Shown: one piece after another, positions 22,081-34,535 of the stretch
How the letters are laid out: each line of letters begins with the position of its first letter
Numbering within the stretch: the stretch's first letter is position 1
NCBI RefSeq assembly: GCF_011075055.1
Contig: NC_058147.1
Location: 4,960,001 to 5,024,000 of the forward strand
Direction of reading: 5' to 3'
Source of the DNA: Mangifera indica
Taxonomy: Eukaryota > Streptophyta > Magnoliopsida > Sapindales > Anacardiaceae
Length of the DNA: 64,000 nt
The notes under the pieces: generated by a model
Databases searched by the model: none
What the model saw: the letters and a program-made list of their open reading frames with translations, nothing else
What the model was told of the DNA's origin: nothing
Translations under genes and position numbers: made by a program

Positions 22081-23721
22081 ATGGGAAAATTAAGCTTTAA
22101 AAAACTACTTACCCTTCTCCTCCTTGTCCGGTTCGTGGGTGTTGTTGCTTCTGCCTCTTCTACTGAAGAGGGAAATGCTCTCCTAAAATGGAAACCTAGC
22201 TTTGAAAATCAAACAAAATCTCAGTTAACTTCGTGGACTCTGGTTTCTCCTAATGCCACCAGCTCTACGCCACTCACAACCCCATGTTCTTGGCCTGGAA
22301 TTTCATGCAATTTAGCTGGAAGTGTCACCAAAATAAACCTTACCAGTTTCGGTTTTAAATGGTACATTGTATGAGTTTTCAGTCTTCTCTTTCCCTTGTC
22401 TTAAATATGTTGATCTTGCAGTAAATTCACTCTCTGGTGTTATTCCATCTCAGATTGATAACTTGTCAAAGCTCATTTATCTTGATCTATCCTTTAATCA
22501 TTTCTCTGGAAAAATCCCACCTGAGATTAGTCTCCTAACAAATCTTCAGAACCTACACCTTGACGAAAACCAATTGAATGGCACAATTACATCTGAAATT
22601 GGTCAATGCCCATCTCTTAATGAGCTTGCCTTGTATGGCAACAGTTTAGATGGTCAAATTTCTACTTCTCTTGGTAATCTGAGCAACCTGGTTAAGTTAT
22701 ATCTCCACAATAATTTGCTTTCAAGTTCTATTCCTATAGAAATGGGAAGTCTAACCAATTTAATCGAACTTTACTTGAATACCAACCATCTTACAGGCCT
22801 CATTCCTTCCAGTTTTGGAAATTTTACAAAGCTTACTATGTTGCACGCCCTTGACAATCAACTTTCTGGTCCCATTCTTGAAGAATTAGGAAATTTAAAG
22901 TGTCTTGAACATCTAAGCCTTTATTCAAACAATCTTTCTGGTTCTATTCTAGTATCATTGGGTGGTCTCACGAACCTTACCTACTTTCATCTCTATGGAA
23001 ATCAGCTTTCTAGTCTCATTCCTAAAGAGCTTGGAAACTTGAAATCTCTGACAGATCTAAAGTTGAGTGTAAACCAATTAAATGGTTCGCCTCCCCCTTC
23101 ATTTGGCAATTTGATTAATTTAGAAATATTATATCTTCACCAAAACCAACTTTCTAGATCCATTCCTCAAGAAATGACAAATCTCATGAAATTGTCAATA
23201 CTGCAACTAGACACAAACCAGTTTACTGGTCCTCTACCCAACATTTGTCAAGGTGGTTCACTTGTATACTTCACTGCAAGCAACAATAATCTCATAGGTA
23301 ACATCCCCAAAGGCTTAAAACTGCACAAGCTTGGTAAGAGTCCATCTTGAAGTTAACCAACTCATTGGAGATTTAGCGACAAAGTTCGATATCTATCCAA
23401 AGCTAAGTTTCATAGACATAAGCCATAACAAATTCCATGGTTAAATATCATCTAAATGGGGAAGTTGTCCAAATTTAAGTTTCTTACTCGTGGGGCACGG
23501 AACAATATCATTGGAAACATACACCAGAGATTGGAATTGTAGCTCAACTACATTCACTTGATCTTTCTTCCAACAATTTAGTTGGGAAGATTTCAAAGAC
23601 ATTGGGAAAGTTGACTACTCTTATTAAGGTCAACTTCAATGACAATCAATTTTTCAATGTCATACCTCCAGAAATTGGCCTACTGATTAATCTTGAGTCT
23701 TTGGACCTGTCCTCAAACAAG
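22081..23721 (+). pseudogene. LRR receptor kinase (MIK2-like) copy 2, truncated ectodomain
   Basis: Starts MGKLSFKKLLTLLLLVRF (signal peptide), then ALLKWKPSF and PCSWPGISCN (LRRNT), then LRRs. One extra T near 22350 shifts the frame; the LRRs continue open from 22367 to 23350 (YEFSVFSFPCLKYVD to GNIPKGLK), where a two-base loss relative to copy 3 shifts it again. Beyond this the sequence is degenerate, with a GAA-to-TAA change in HGEISSK near 23443. It ends abruptly at LESLDLSSNK, where copy 3 begins in the opposite orientation. No membrane segment or kinase. Transcription from its promoter would run into the antisense of copy 3. Confidence 0.88.
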
Positions 23722-25736
23722 TCCCTTGGTGGGAATCCTTGAACATTATCGCACAATCCGTTGTTCCCTTGTAACATAGCAACATCTTGAAATGCTTTGC
23801 TCTCATGAATAAGGCCCTTCAACTGATTGTCGGATATGTCAACATACAATAGACCCCTCATTTCCTCAAAACTATTTGGAGAATTGTAGGAGAGATTTAG
23901 TCGTTCTAGGCTTTCTAGATGGCTCATTCGCGGTGGTATCTCTCCTCTGAGAGAATTATGACTCAAATCTAACTAAGACAAGTGAATTAACTTCTCGACC
24001 TGAATTGGAATTTCTTGGTTAAATTTGTCGTTGCTCAAATTCAGGTAGTGCAGTTGAACTAAGTTTCCTAGATTTTTTGGTATTGCCTGTCTTACTCTAT
24101 TTGAGAACAGGTCCAAAGACTCAAGATTAGTCAGTAGCCCAATTTCTGGAGGTATGACATCGAAAAGTTGATTGTCACTTAAGTTGACCTTAATAAGAGT
24201 AGTCAACTTTCTCAATGTCTTTGGAATCTTCTCAACTAAATTGTTGGAAGAAAGATCAAGTGATTGTAGCTGAGTTACATTTCCAATCTCTGGTGGTATA
24301 GTTCCAGTGATATTGTTCCTTGCCACAAGTAAGGAACTTAAATTTGGACAACTTCCCTATTTAGATGATATTTCACCATGAAATTTGTTATGACTTATGT
24401 CTATGAAGCTCAGCTTTGGATAAATGCCAAACTCTGCCACTAAATCTCCAGTGAGTTGGTTGACTTTAAAACGGAGTCTTACCAAGCCTGTGCAGTTTTT
24501 TAAGCCTTTGGGGATGTTACCTGTGAGATTCTTGTTGCTTGCACTGAAGCATGCAAGTGAACCACCTTGGCAAATGTTGGGCGGAGGACCAATAAACTGG
24601 TTTGTGTCTAGTTGCAGAAGTAATAATTTCATGAGATTTCTTATTTCTTGAGGACTAGATCTAGAAAGTTGGTTTTGGAGAAGATATAATATTTCTAAAT
24701 TAATCAAATTGCCAAATGAAGGAGGAAGTGAACCATTTAATTGGTTTACACTCAACTCTAGATCTGTGAGAGATTTCAAGTTTCCAAGCTCTTTAGGAAT
24801 GGGACCAAAAAGCTGATTTCCATAGAGATGAAGATAGTTGAGATTCATCAGGCTACCCAATGATGCTGGAATAGAACTAAAAAGATTGTTCGAATAAAGG
24901 CTTAGATGTTCAAGACACTTCAAATTTCCTAATTCTTCAGGAATGAGACCAGAAAGTTGATTGTCAAAGGCATGCAACACAATAAGCTTAGTAAAATTTC
25001 CAAAACTGGAAGGAATGAGGCTTGTAAGATGGTTGGTATCCAAGTAAAGTTCAATCAAATTTGTTAGATTTCCCATTTCTACAGGAATAGAACCTGAAAG
25101 CGAATTATTGTTGAGATATAACCTAACCAGGTTGCTCAGATTACCAAGAGAAGTAGGAATTTGACCGTCTAGACTGTTACTATACAAGGCAAGCTCATTG
25201 AGAGATTGACACTGACTAATTTCAGATGGAATTGTGCCATTCAGTTGGTTTTCATCAAGGTCCAAGATCTAAAGATTTGTTAGGAGACCAATTTCAGATG
25301 GAATTTTTCCAGAGGAATGATTAAAGGATAGATCAAGATAAATGAGCTTTGACAGGTTACCAATCTGAGATGGAATAACACTAGAGAGCGAATTTACTGC
25401 AAGATTAACATATTTAAGATTAGGGAAAGAGGAGGTTGAAAACTCATACAGCGTACCATTTAAACTGAAACTGGTAAAGTTTATTTTGATGACACTTCCA
25501 ACTAAATTGCACGAAACTCCAGGCTAAGAACATAGGGTTACGAGTGGCTTAGAGTTGGTGGCATTAGGAGAAACCAGAGTCCACGAACTTAACCGAGATT
25601 TTGTTTGATTTTCAAAGGTAGCTTTCCATTTTAGGAGAGCATTTGCCTCTTTAGTAGAAGAGGCAGAAGCAACAACACACAAGAACTGGATAAGGAGAAG
25701 AAGGGTAAGTAGTTTTTTAAAGCTTAATTTGCCCAT
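23722..25736 (-). pseudogene. LRR receptor kinase (MIK2-like) copy 3, ectodomain only
   Basis: ATG at 25736 (MGKLSFKKLL), signal peptide, LRRNT and LRRs to the C-terminal cap LCDNVQGFPPRD, where it is cut at 23722 before the membrane segment. The reading frame is largely continuous apart from single-codon stops: near 25524 (Trp of PCSW to TAG), 25267 (Gln of TNLQ to TAG), 24355 (Trp of SSKWGSC to TAG) and 23971 (Gln of HLSQLD to TAG). All four fit single G-to-A or C-to-T changes. A short loss around NLSYNSPNSFEE removes part of one repeat. Together with copy 2 it forms an inverted repeat with almost no spacer. Confidence 0.88.
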
Positions 25737-25783
25737 GTCTGTTTCTTTTTTGATATTGTGCTGATTATATACAAATTCCCTCT

Positions 25784-25791
25784 TATTTATA
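25784..25791 (-). promoter_or_regulatory. TATA box of LRR-RLK copy 3
   Basis: TATAAATA on the minus strand, 48 bp upstream of the ATG at 25736, in the same context as copies 1 and 2. Confidence 0.72.
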
Positions 25792-25899
25792 GCCAGCAAG
25801 TTAGCAGAGTCGGGCTAACTCTCTATGGCGCTACAAATTTCCACTGTGCAATTAAGATTAAAGACAAAAAAAAATTGACTTTTATTTTCTCAGAAGACT

Positions 25900-25914
25900 T
25901 TGACCTTTGGTCAA
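25900..25914. promoter_or_regulatory. Inverted W-box pair upstream of LRR-RLK copy 3
   Basis: TTGACC-TTT-GGTCAA, the exact inverted counterpart of 10209-10223, about 110 bp upstream of the TATA box. It was retained although the coding part decayed. Confidence 0.6.
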
Positions 25915-27690
25915 TGCATCTAATTTCCTTCTCCAGGGTCATACATGTAGACTCTTTGCAGTAGTTTGACCGTCTGCATATTTGATTCGTTTGAATAATA
26001 TTCAGAAGTAGGAGCTAGAAAATTTTTCGCCTGCCCAAAGTCTACAAGATTTAAATGAAAAGAAAATGAGCTTAAATTGATGACAGAACGATGCTAAAAG
26101 GGGGGACATTTACAAAACCTTCTCCATTGATTTGAAAAGTGGCTCAGCTGAATCTCCATGTGTTTTAACCCTCAGTTTTGGCCCTTATTGCAAGAAAGTG
26201 AACCATGTTTAAATTATTTAAAACTAGGAATGGCCAAGTGAATTGTAAAAATAGCTTGTTTAGCGGCATTTAAATGAAGATTCATCAAGTTCTACATAAG
26301 TTTTACAGCGGGGAGAATATACAATACCGTATCAAGTACTCAGATATGAGTATGACCAGCTAGATTTCAGGGGAAAAAAACTTGAAGATTCTATACTAAA
26401 CACTGAATGAAAAACACTAACTATACAGCCTCTTTAACTCAAATTAATGCAACATGGACGGTCCAACCAATATAGCAGCACATTTATGCAAAATCTGTGT
26501 TATAGCAGTGTTTTTTTACCTGACCTTGACCAGGTTAGAGCCCCAGTTCTGTTTTTTCCAGTCCGATCGCTCAGATTGGAAAAAAATAGATTAATGATAT
26601 ATAAATATAATGTTTTACACAACAAGCTTATTGTTTTGATGGTACTCCGTAATTCCTACATACAGCAAACGCTAGGACTAAGTTTGAATTCTTGCATTTG
26701 CATAATTCTCCTCGATTTTTTTTCAATACAATTTTTCCTTTTCTTTTTCATTACCTATATTATAAGACTCACCAAACTCTCTCACTCTCTCCTCTCTTCT
26801 CGACTCAATCTCCTCTCACGTTCGTATGCTAGTCACCACCAGACTAGATCCCTTTATTTGTCTCAATCTGACTCTGACCTCTCTTCTCATTCGCAGGCGA
26901 AATTTATTGAATTTAATTAGGGAAATTGCAGTCCAACACTTCCAAAGGGTGCTGGAATTTGGAATTGGAACTTGGAAGTTGGAATGGAAGAGTTGATTAG
27001 TTTAAGGACGTACTAAAGAGGCCAAGAAGCTTAGATCACGCTGACTTGGAAGAAAGCTACTTGACAATAGGTGCTTGAATTGATAATCAATCTACCACTC
27101 AAATTCTTCTATAGCTGCTGATCAAACTTATTTGAGCAAAAGTTGTTTTCTCAATACATGATTTTTTCTGTTTTTTTAAACTACTTTTCTACCCTTTTAT
27201 GGTTAAGATTAAATAGTAAGACTGACTGATAGATGGGAGAACTGAATTTTCAACAAATCTTGGGTGGGAAATAGTCATCCAACCTATCAAAAATCAGAAA
27301 GCGTGAAAAAGAAAATGGAAAAGTTAATATCCGCTCTTCTATAAAGTTTATTATAATAAGTTCTAATGATTCTTACCAATCAGGGCATCAACAAAGAAAG
27401 CACACCAAGCGGATAAAAATTAGCATACAAGGTACAAAATGAAAGCACAGAAACTTAAGTCAAAACTATTAAACAAGGCACTAGTCTCAATAAAGTGTGT
27501 CTAGCTTCAAACTTTTCTTCTACATGATATGTCAGTTTAGCATAAATTACCATCAAATCACGCATTGAGCATTACACTAAAGAAAAACACATTGCAAATA
27601 GCAAACACACACAACCCATCAAGCAAAAGAAATTTCTATCACATTTTATGCTGCTTCATGCTTCCTACAAAGTAAAAATACCAACATAAA
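25915..27690. other. Inverted copy of the LRR-RLK upstream region
   Basis: Non-coding. 25915-26440 matches the upstream region of LRR-RLK copy 1 but without the MITE-like insertion; 26440-27480 matches 8000-8960 in reverse, including the CT/GA-rich tract and the lone MULE-like terminus (near 27260). Confidence 0.6.
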
Positions 27691-27751
27691 CATTTCAGCC
27701 ATAAAGTTCATGATGCAATTTAGAACTGAAAAATGTCAATGTGGGACTCAC

Positions 27752-28380
27752 ATGAGCATTGGTTCTCTGCAGAGATGGACTTGGAGAAACAGAGCGCCGA
27801 CCATGTGGTGACACACTTTTCAGAGCAGGGGAGTGTTCTTTAGGGTTGTGTCCAACAGGACTTTCACCTCTCTGAGTCTTATGTTGAAAAGGGCCCTTAG
27901 AATCAGGACTATGCCGAGTAGGGAAGGCACTTGAAGATATAAACATTTTCGAAACAATAAGAATTACAAAAGTCAATTCAATGACGAGAATATATACCCG
28001 TGTGTGTGTCTCTCTCTCTCTATATAATATATATATTTTTTTTTTTTTTGAATCTTTTAAGTATATTTCAATATAAATGTTTTAAAACTTTCCATCTTAT
28101 TTTTAGAAAAATCACCATTAATTCAAAAAAGAAAATACATACATATATATATATAAACATCCAATACCTTCCATAAGATCGGCTTCAACTGCATGTCTCT
28201 TTATTATATCTGCCTCTCCCAGAGTGCCTTCGATTATCAGGACTAGAGCTACAGCTCATGCTTCGATGACAATGATCTCTTTCTCTCTCACTGTATCTGT
28301 CACGATCATATCTATCTTTACTTCTATTGCGGCTTCTCTTCCTGTAATCCTTATCTCTGTCCCTATATTCATCCCTATGC
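27752..28380 (-). pseudogene. RS-domain (splicing-factor-like) protein fragment, copy 1
   Basis: Two exons with credible splice sites. Exon 28168-28380 follows a TTTTTAG acceptor and encodes HRDEYRDRDKDYRKRSRNRS, then RYDRDRYSERERDH and SSSPDNRRHSGRGRY, an Arg/Asp/Ser-rich RS-type region. It contains a TGA near 28186 where CGA (Arg) is expected. Exon 27752-27929 encodes RHSPDSKGPFQHKTQRGESP and SVSPHGRRSVSPSPSLQR, ending at a GTGAGT donor. RS regions act in nuclear pre-mRNA splicing. The RNA-binding or zinc-finger part that would identify the family is not in the window. Confidence 0.65.
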
Positions 28381-28474
28381 CTAAAAATATTCTTTTTGTC
28401 AATGTCTATAGTTTTGAATTGTGTCAGTGTATTCAAGCATAATGATTGATATACATATGATTTTTATTATAAGA

Positions 28475-28775
28475 GGCTGGGGCTAGATTCAGTTCGGTTT
28501 ATATATAATTGAGCTCGAATTCGAATTTAAGCTCATAAAAGTTGAATTCGAATTTTGTTTGAATTCGATTCGATTTATTTTTTGTTATTAAAATAACGTC
28601 ATTTTAATATATATTGGCAAAACAATATCGTTTTGTATCAAAATTTTTAATTGAAAAATTTGGTGAATAACTCAAACTCGACTGAATTCGTATAAGGCTA
28701 ACTTGTTTCAGGCTTATTCGAGCCAAACTTGAGCTCAAACTTAAATAGACTCAATTCGAATCTAATCTTATCAAA
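28475..28775. repeat. MITE-like repeat rich in GAGCTCGAATTCG
   Basis: Alternating GAGCTC/GAATTCG words characteristic of a common plant MITE-like repeat; related copies are at 45459-45895 and 51716-52130. It lies in the RS-gene intron. Ends are approximate. Confidence 0.45.
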
Positions 28776-29537
28776 GGCATACACAACGAATATAATAAAT
28801 TAATGGTAGTTATTACTGACAAACAAAATGATTGCATTCAATATTCTACTTCATAGCCGATCAAAAAACCGAAGAGAAGGATCGGACAATGAAGAAATAA
28901 TCCAGTCAAAAAACCCACTTAATCAATCATTCCATTCCACAATAACAATGCAAGCCAATTTGCATAACCACTCACACTCAAACCCCAACACAACTTATTA
29001 CTTGGACCTAACCATTAGACTTGATCCGAAACCTTGGTTAACTTAAATACAATTTACCCACAATCCACTTAATCAATTCCAAACCATACCCGTTTCAATT
29101 AAACGAAAAACATTTTATTGGAATTAAATTCCTAATTAAAGATTATGATAATGTTTGAATAACAAAGGAGTTATGATTGAATTAGTTTTAGAAGATCAAT
29201 GATTTAATAGAATTTGAATTAAGATTGGATTTTAAGATATGACAGAAAAAAGGGACAACAACATGAGGGGAAAAAGGAGGGAAAATCTGGTTACAATATT
29301 TGATAGAGACTTTTACCTTGGGAGGAAGGGCACCTCTAATTGTCTGGGAAGGATTGACACCTCTTTGTTGCTTGAACTATTTTCTTGATTTATCACTATT
29401 ATTCAGATATATCAATATTTTGTTAAGTTCACGTTATTGTTTTTCCTAAACGGTTGTTTTTCTTATAGCGTGGAATTGATTAGTTTGCATGATTGTTATC
29501 AACATGCTTAGGATAGTTTAACTAATAGGCAAACTGA
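28776..29537. other. RS-gene intron and inverted conserved block, with deletion junction
   Basis: Non-coding. 28776-28825 matches the RS-gene upstream intron (52980-53040); immediately after, the sequence matches the block at 2360-3110 in reverse. The ~4 kb in between, including the MULE nest, is missing, so a deletion junction lies near 28825-28845. Confidence 0.5.
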
Positions 29538-29930
29538 TTAACAGCGATTAGTCCATGTGAGTAAGGGGCCAGCAAAAATTCTGGCTTCAAGTTGACCAGA
29601 CACAAACTTCTTTACGTAAGAATTAACGATTCTCCTAGTTTGGTAGATTTGTCCTGCCAATTCATGATCCTCCGTCGGTGTAGGTGTTGGAGCTTTTATG
29701 GAAATTCTGATCATCATTAGGCTCAAGTGCCTGCATGCATAGTTTATACAATTTTTTCCTTGGTACATACACATGCATGGATTCAGGACCAACAATTCAC
29801 AGCCTCTAAATTCTTGGAGTTGGCCATGTTTGGTGATCTGTAGCCACAGGGGATCCAGGGAGATAAAGTCCGTTCAACTGTTAACAATACAAGCACCAAG
29901 AATATTATACACATATAATTCCTATTGCTG
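29538..29930. other. Conserved block with overlapping ORFs, inverted copy B
   Basis: Inverted copy of 1977-2356. The minus frame 29538-29795 stays open (YELAGQ-type motif as HELAGQIYQTRRIVN); the opposing frame (YAWIQDQ type) is broken by a stop where GCTCTGCAGCC became GATCTGTAGCC near 29838. Confidence 0.4.
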
Positions 29931-30188
29931 GATTAGCCCATCCGTGCAAATCCAACCTGAACCCTGTCATATTTGTGACAACTCCAACCCAGTGATGGCA
30001 AGATGAACTTAAAATCAATTTAAGAAGTTAAATTTTATCGTTACTTCATGTCTTTTTCCATAAGCATTGATTTCTAAAATATTCTCCTTTAAAATGTTTG
30101 ATTGTTTTTTATTAGTGGCTTCTAAGCTTCTGATTGAAAAAGTGAAGATTTTAACTAGATGTATGCTTTTCATTGAAAGAATAGATAA

Positions 30189-31899
30189 TTGGTTAGGCGG
30201 TTGGCTGGCCGAACACATAACTGATCAATTTATTTTTAAAAAATTGGTTAACCAACTAATTGTTGGCAGGCTAGTTGACCTATTCGATCAACCTCAAATC
30301 TCATAATCTTTTTTAATTTCAAAAACAAAATTAACTTAAAAAATGGTTATATTTATATAATAAAAAAATTATTATATATATATAAAAGATAAAATAAATG
30401 ACTATTTTAATAAATACCCTTGCCATTATCTTTGATGAATTACTATTTAATTAAAACTAAACTAGTTTTTTAAGACCATGTTGATTTGATTAAATTCTCT
30501 TATTTAACAATTATGTTGATTTGATTTTATATATTGTCACATAATATTAATAAATAAATTTAATATTTTACTATTTTTAGTTTTTATAATCTAGCCTGAA
30601 TTCTAAGATTTGTTAATGGTTACTAGCATTGAAGTGAAGACTTCTTTAGTTTTTATATTTATATGGATTACCATCCATAAGTCAAACTTCTTTAGGACTT
30701 TTATTACTAATCCAGATCCTACTAACATTCTCATTCTTTAAGAAAATGCTGAAAAAAAACCCGATCATTGGGGAACGGAGCCCCTCTACTAATTGGACAT
30801 CGTGACTATATACGTCAACATAATACCTTATTAACAAAGTGATGGTCAATTTTAACAAGTATTAGATTTTAAGGATGAAGTTTGCTTTGATTCTTTAATC
30901 TTCTTCAACCATTAATGAGTGAACAAGTTTGTCTAATTTCCCCTTCCGCACCAGTCTTCACTTCAATGCTAGTAAGCTTCAGAAATGACAGGCCACTGGC
31001 GAAAATTTATTTCTCATGTTGTGTGGTGATGATGTTTGTTAATGGTTTTATTTCCCTTTTTCATGTATCTGTGCAGACGAACAGGAGGGCGGGTGATGTA
31101 GATCACCAATCCTATCAAATCTGCTTTTTATGTGTGAATGGAATCTAAAAATTTTATAAAATGTCAATTCGTCGAATTTATTTAAGGGTTTATGGTTCTT
31201 GTTTGGAAAGAAAGTAACAAATAAAAAAATATAAAAAATAAGTGAAGGAAACATAATAAATGAAAAAGATTTTTTCTATTAATTCAGAATAAGCCTCTAA
31301 TCAAGTTACAATTTACATGTTTGGAGTCTTCTTACCAACTTAGCAAACGAGGATATTAATTAAAATGCTAATATCTTTTTTGGTATATTACACACACAAA
31401 TATATATAATTATCTTTTTTTTTATATAAATATAATTATTTTTTAGTTTAATTTTACATTTAAAAAAGAAATTTTAGGATTTGAGATTAGTCGAATGGGT
31501 TGATTGACCAATCATGATCGGATAGTTTGGGCAGATAAGTTGGTCGAGCAAACAAGTGTGCATGAATTTCTTTTTTTAAATTCATAATAATTTTTATGAA
31601 TTAAATATAATTAAATTTTATTATATTATTTTGTAGGTTTTATGTTTTGGTTGAGTGGTAGGTGAATTTTATGTCTTGACTAAGTAAGTAAGTTTATAAC
31701 TTGGTTAAATGAGTTTTGACTAAGTGAGTAGAAAACCTAAAACTATTTTAAATATTTTATATTTTAAGTTATATATGTATAATAAAAGGAAAAAATGACT
31801 ACATATATATACAATGGAAAAAATTAGGTTATTTTAATTAATATCTCTAACAAATGCATCACGTTATATTAGTCATGTTCACGGTTCATGATTTGTGGG
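30189..31899. mobile_element. Unclassified insertion replacing the Pumilio exon
   Basis: Compared with 57070-57465, the sequence between these positions is unrelated and longer, and the Pumilio exon (GCCVLQRC repeat) is gone. The ends show inverted similarity (30262-30303 versus 31478-31510, around TTTGAG..TCGAAT.GGT), suggesting a degraded DNA transposon. An acceptor-like CTGTGCAG is at about 31070. No recognisable protein. Confidence 0.35.
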
Positions 31900-32989
31900 T
31901 TGTCACATAATTAAATATTTTTTTATTTTTAATTCAAAATTATTCAACCATATAATAATATATATCAAGAGTATGCGTATTTATATATTTAAAATATATA
32001 CGTATAATTTTATTATATATATTATAATATTTTTAAGATGCAGGTACATCTATTTCATTAACAAAGCCCTTGAGAAAAATATTCTCTTTTTTCGGATATA
32101 AAGGATGCATTATGCTGGCTGGGTATTGGTCATTTGTTATTGTGGCAATTGAAATATTGCTCCGTTTTACTTAAGTTTTGAGCAATTACATATTTATTTC
32201 CATGAAATATCTCATTATTAATTTCTTTTTATCTGGCCTGTTGAGCTGGTTATTAGGTAGGGTAAGCTACTCAATCTGCATCTTATATTGATATGCTACC
32301 TGATTATCTATATGTTGCAAAGAAACTGAGTTGCTCACTTTCTTTTTATATGTATATATACTGTGAGTCTTTTCCAAGAGTAGCTTTCATATATTTTCCT
32401 TTGAGAGGAAAGCGTAAGAACTTGCATCACAGCTGAGTATTATGTCCTGTTTGTCTTTATCTCATCTCCCAATATCAAGGGTTTTTAACTAACCACTCTT
32501 GTCAGCATGTTCATGATGGAATTTAGATATCATATGTGCATCAAATTTGAAAATGCAGAAGTAGATTTCAACGCAACTTCATGAACCCTAATCAAAAGGA
32601 ACCCAAGTTTTAGAATGGTAGCCATCCTTTCCATCTTCATTTTCCCATCTCATATCTGGCCTTCTCCTCTGTTGACATGGCCATTGCTTATAAGTTTTGT
32701 AATACACCCTAAATTATCGTGATAAATTATTCTTATCTGCCAACTTAGATGTCAAAACTCACGTTTGTCAACCTTAAATCACTAGGTTTCTCCATCCATC
32801 AAGCTAATGTTTGCAGAGTGTTGCTTCCTTGGTCGCTCCGCATTTGGGTACAACAGGACTGCTCACTTAATGGCTTTCTATAATGCATTTGTTGTGTTTC
32901 AATGTGTTTATACACCGTAATATCAATTTAAATATATAATCCTACAAAGTAAGATAATGTGCATAAATAATGAGTATTATTTTGTGTAT
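31900..32989. other. Pumilio intron sequence, inverted copy
   Basis: Matches 57465-58525 and, in reverse, 420-1480. Non-coding intron of the PUF gene, interrupted at 32998 by the MULE. Confidence 0.6.
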
Positions 32990-33149
32990 TAATAATAAGG
33001 GAAATTTTAAAAAATGGCCAAAATGCCCTCCCATTAAGCAAAAATACCCAAAATCACTATTTTCAAGCCAAAATGCCCAAAATCACTGTTCTAAAAAAAA
33101 AATGCCTATGACTTTTTTTAATACCAAAACTACCCTTCTCCTCATATTT

Positions 33150-33385
33150 ATATAACTCTCCCACTTACTATGGGGTTTTAATGTAATTTTAGATAAATAT
33201 GAGGGGTTTTTGGATATTTTACATTATAAAGGCATTTTGATATTTATTTATTTATTTCAAACTTTTTCTAAAATGTCAAAATTACCCTTCCCTTTATTTA
33301 TATAACTCCCCTCACTCATTATGGGGGTTAAAATAATTTTAGATAAATATGAGGGGTTTTTGGATATTTTACATTGTAAAGGCAT
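33150..33385. repeat. Two direct ~150-bp repeats at the MULE left end
   Basis: The phrase AGATAAATATGAGGGGTTTT occurs at 33191 and 33341, with surrounding similarity including ATTTATATAACTC. The period is 150 bp. Confidence 0.7.
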
Positions 33386-34394
33386 TTTCATTTTTCAACT
33401 TTTAGAATTCGAATTTTAGTTCCGTTTTTTCGAATTTCACCGTTTTACGATATATCGACTCGTATTTTTCAGATTTCTGAAGGATTTTCCGTTTGTTGCC
33501 ATTCTAGGGTTTTTCAACTTTTACAATTCGAATTTCAGTTCCGTTTTTTCGGATTTCATCGTTTTACGAGATATCGACTCGTATTTTTCAGATTTCCGAA
33601 GGATTTTTCGTTTGTTGCCATTCTAGGGTTTTTCAACTTTTAGAATTTGAATTTCAGTTACGTTTTTTTGGATTTTATCGTTTTACGAGATATCGACTCG
33701 TATTTTTCAGATTTCTGAAGAATTTTTCGATTGTTTCCATTCTAGGGTTTTTCAATTTTTAGAATTCGAATTTCAGTTCCGTTTTTTCGAATTTCACCGT
33801 TTTACGATATATCGACTCGTATTTTTCAGATTTCTGAAGGATTTTCCATTTGTTGCTATTCTAGGGTTTTTCAACTTTTAGAATTTGAATTTCAGTTTCG
33901 TTTTTTCAGATTTTACCGTTTTACGAGATATCGACTCGTATTTTTCAGATTTCTGAAGAATTTTTCGATTGTTTCCATTCTAGGGTCTTTCAACTTTTAG
34001 AATTCGAATTTCAGTTCCGTTTTTTCGAATTTCACCGTTTGACGAGATATCGACTCGTATTTTTTAGATTTCCAAAAGATTTTTCGTTTGTTGCCATTCT
34101 AGGGTTTTCCAACTTTTAGAATTCGAATTTTAGTTCCGTTTTTTTGGATTTCATCATTTTACGAGATATCGACTCGTATTTTTCAGATTTCTGAAGGATT
34201 TTCCGTTTGTTGCCATTCTAGGGTTTTTCAACTTTTAGAATTTGAATTTCAGTTCCGTTTTTTTGGATTTCACCGTTTTACGAGATATCGACTCGTATTT
34301 TTCATATTTCTGAAGAATTTTTCGATTGTTTCCATTCTAGGGTTTTTCAACTTTTAGAATTCAAATTTCAGTTCCGTTTTTTTGAATTTCACCG
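33382..34394 (+). repeat. 119-bp tandem array, left
   Basis: About eight and a half head-to-tail copies of a 119-bp unit. Landmarks recur at exact 119-bp spacing: CGTTTTACGA at 33441, 33560 and 33679. Each unit contains GATATCGACTCGTATTTTTC, GCCATTCTAGGG and a GAATTCGAATTTCAGTTCCG block. The same unit forms the inverted array at 35429-36328. Confidence 0.93.
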
Positions 34395-34397
34395 CAA

Positions 34398-34535
34398 GTA
34401 GAAATTGTTACACCGAGGATTTGTAGTCGTTGCCATGAACCGGGGCATACACGAACCCAATGTAAATCCCTAGCACCGGTCCCGAGCTCCGCCCCCCAGC
34501 GTTCACATACAAAAGGCAAAGGAACGAGATCTTGA
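34398..34535 (+). pseudogene. MULE transposase C-terminal zinc-knuckle remnant
   Basis: A 45-codon open end with ICSRCHEPGHTRTQCK, a CX2CX4HX4C knuckle, ending in TGA at 34533. Knuckles of this type sit at the C-terminus of many MuDR-type transposases. The catalytic DDE region has been lost or replaced by the 119-bp array just upstream. Recognition rests on the knuckle and the MULE context; a retroelement gag knuckle is possible but less likely here. Confidence 0.55.
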
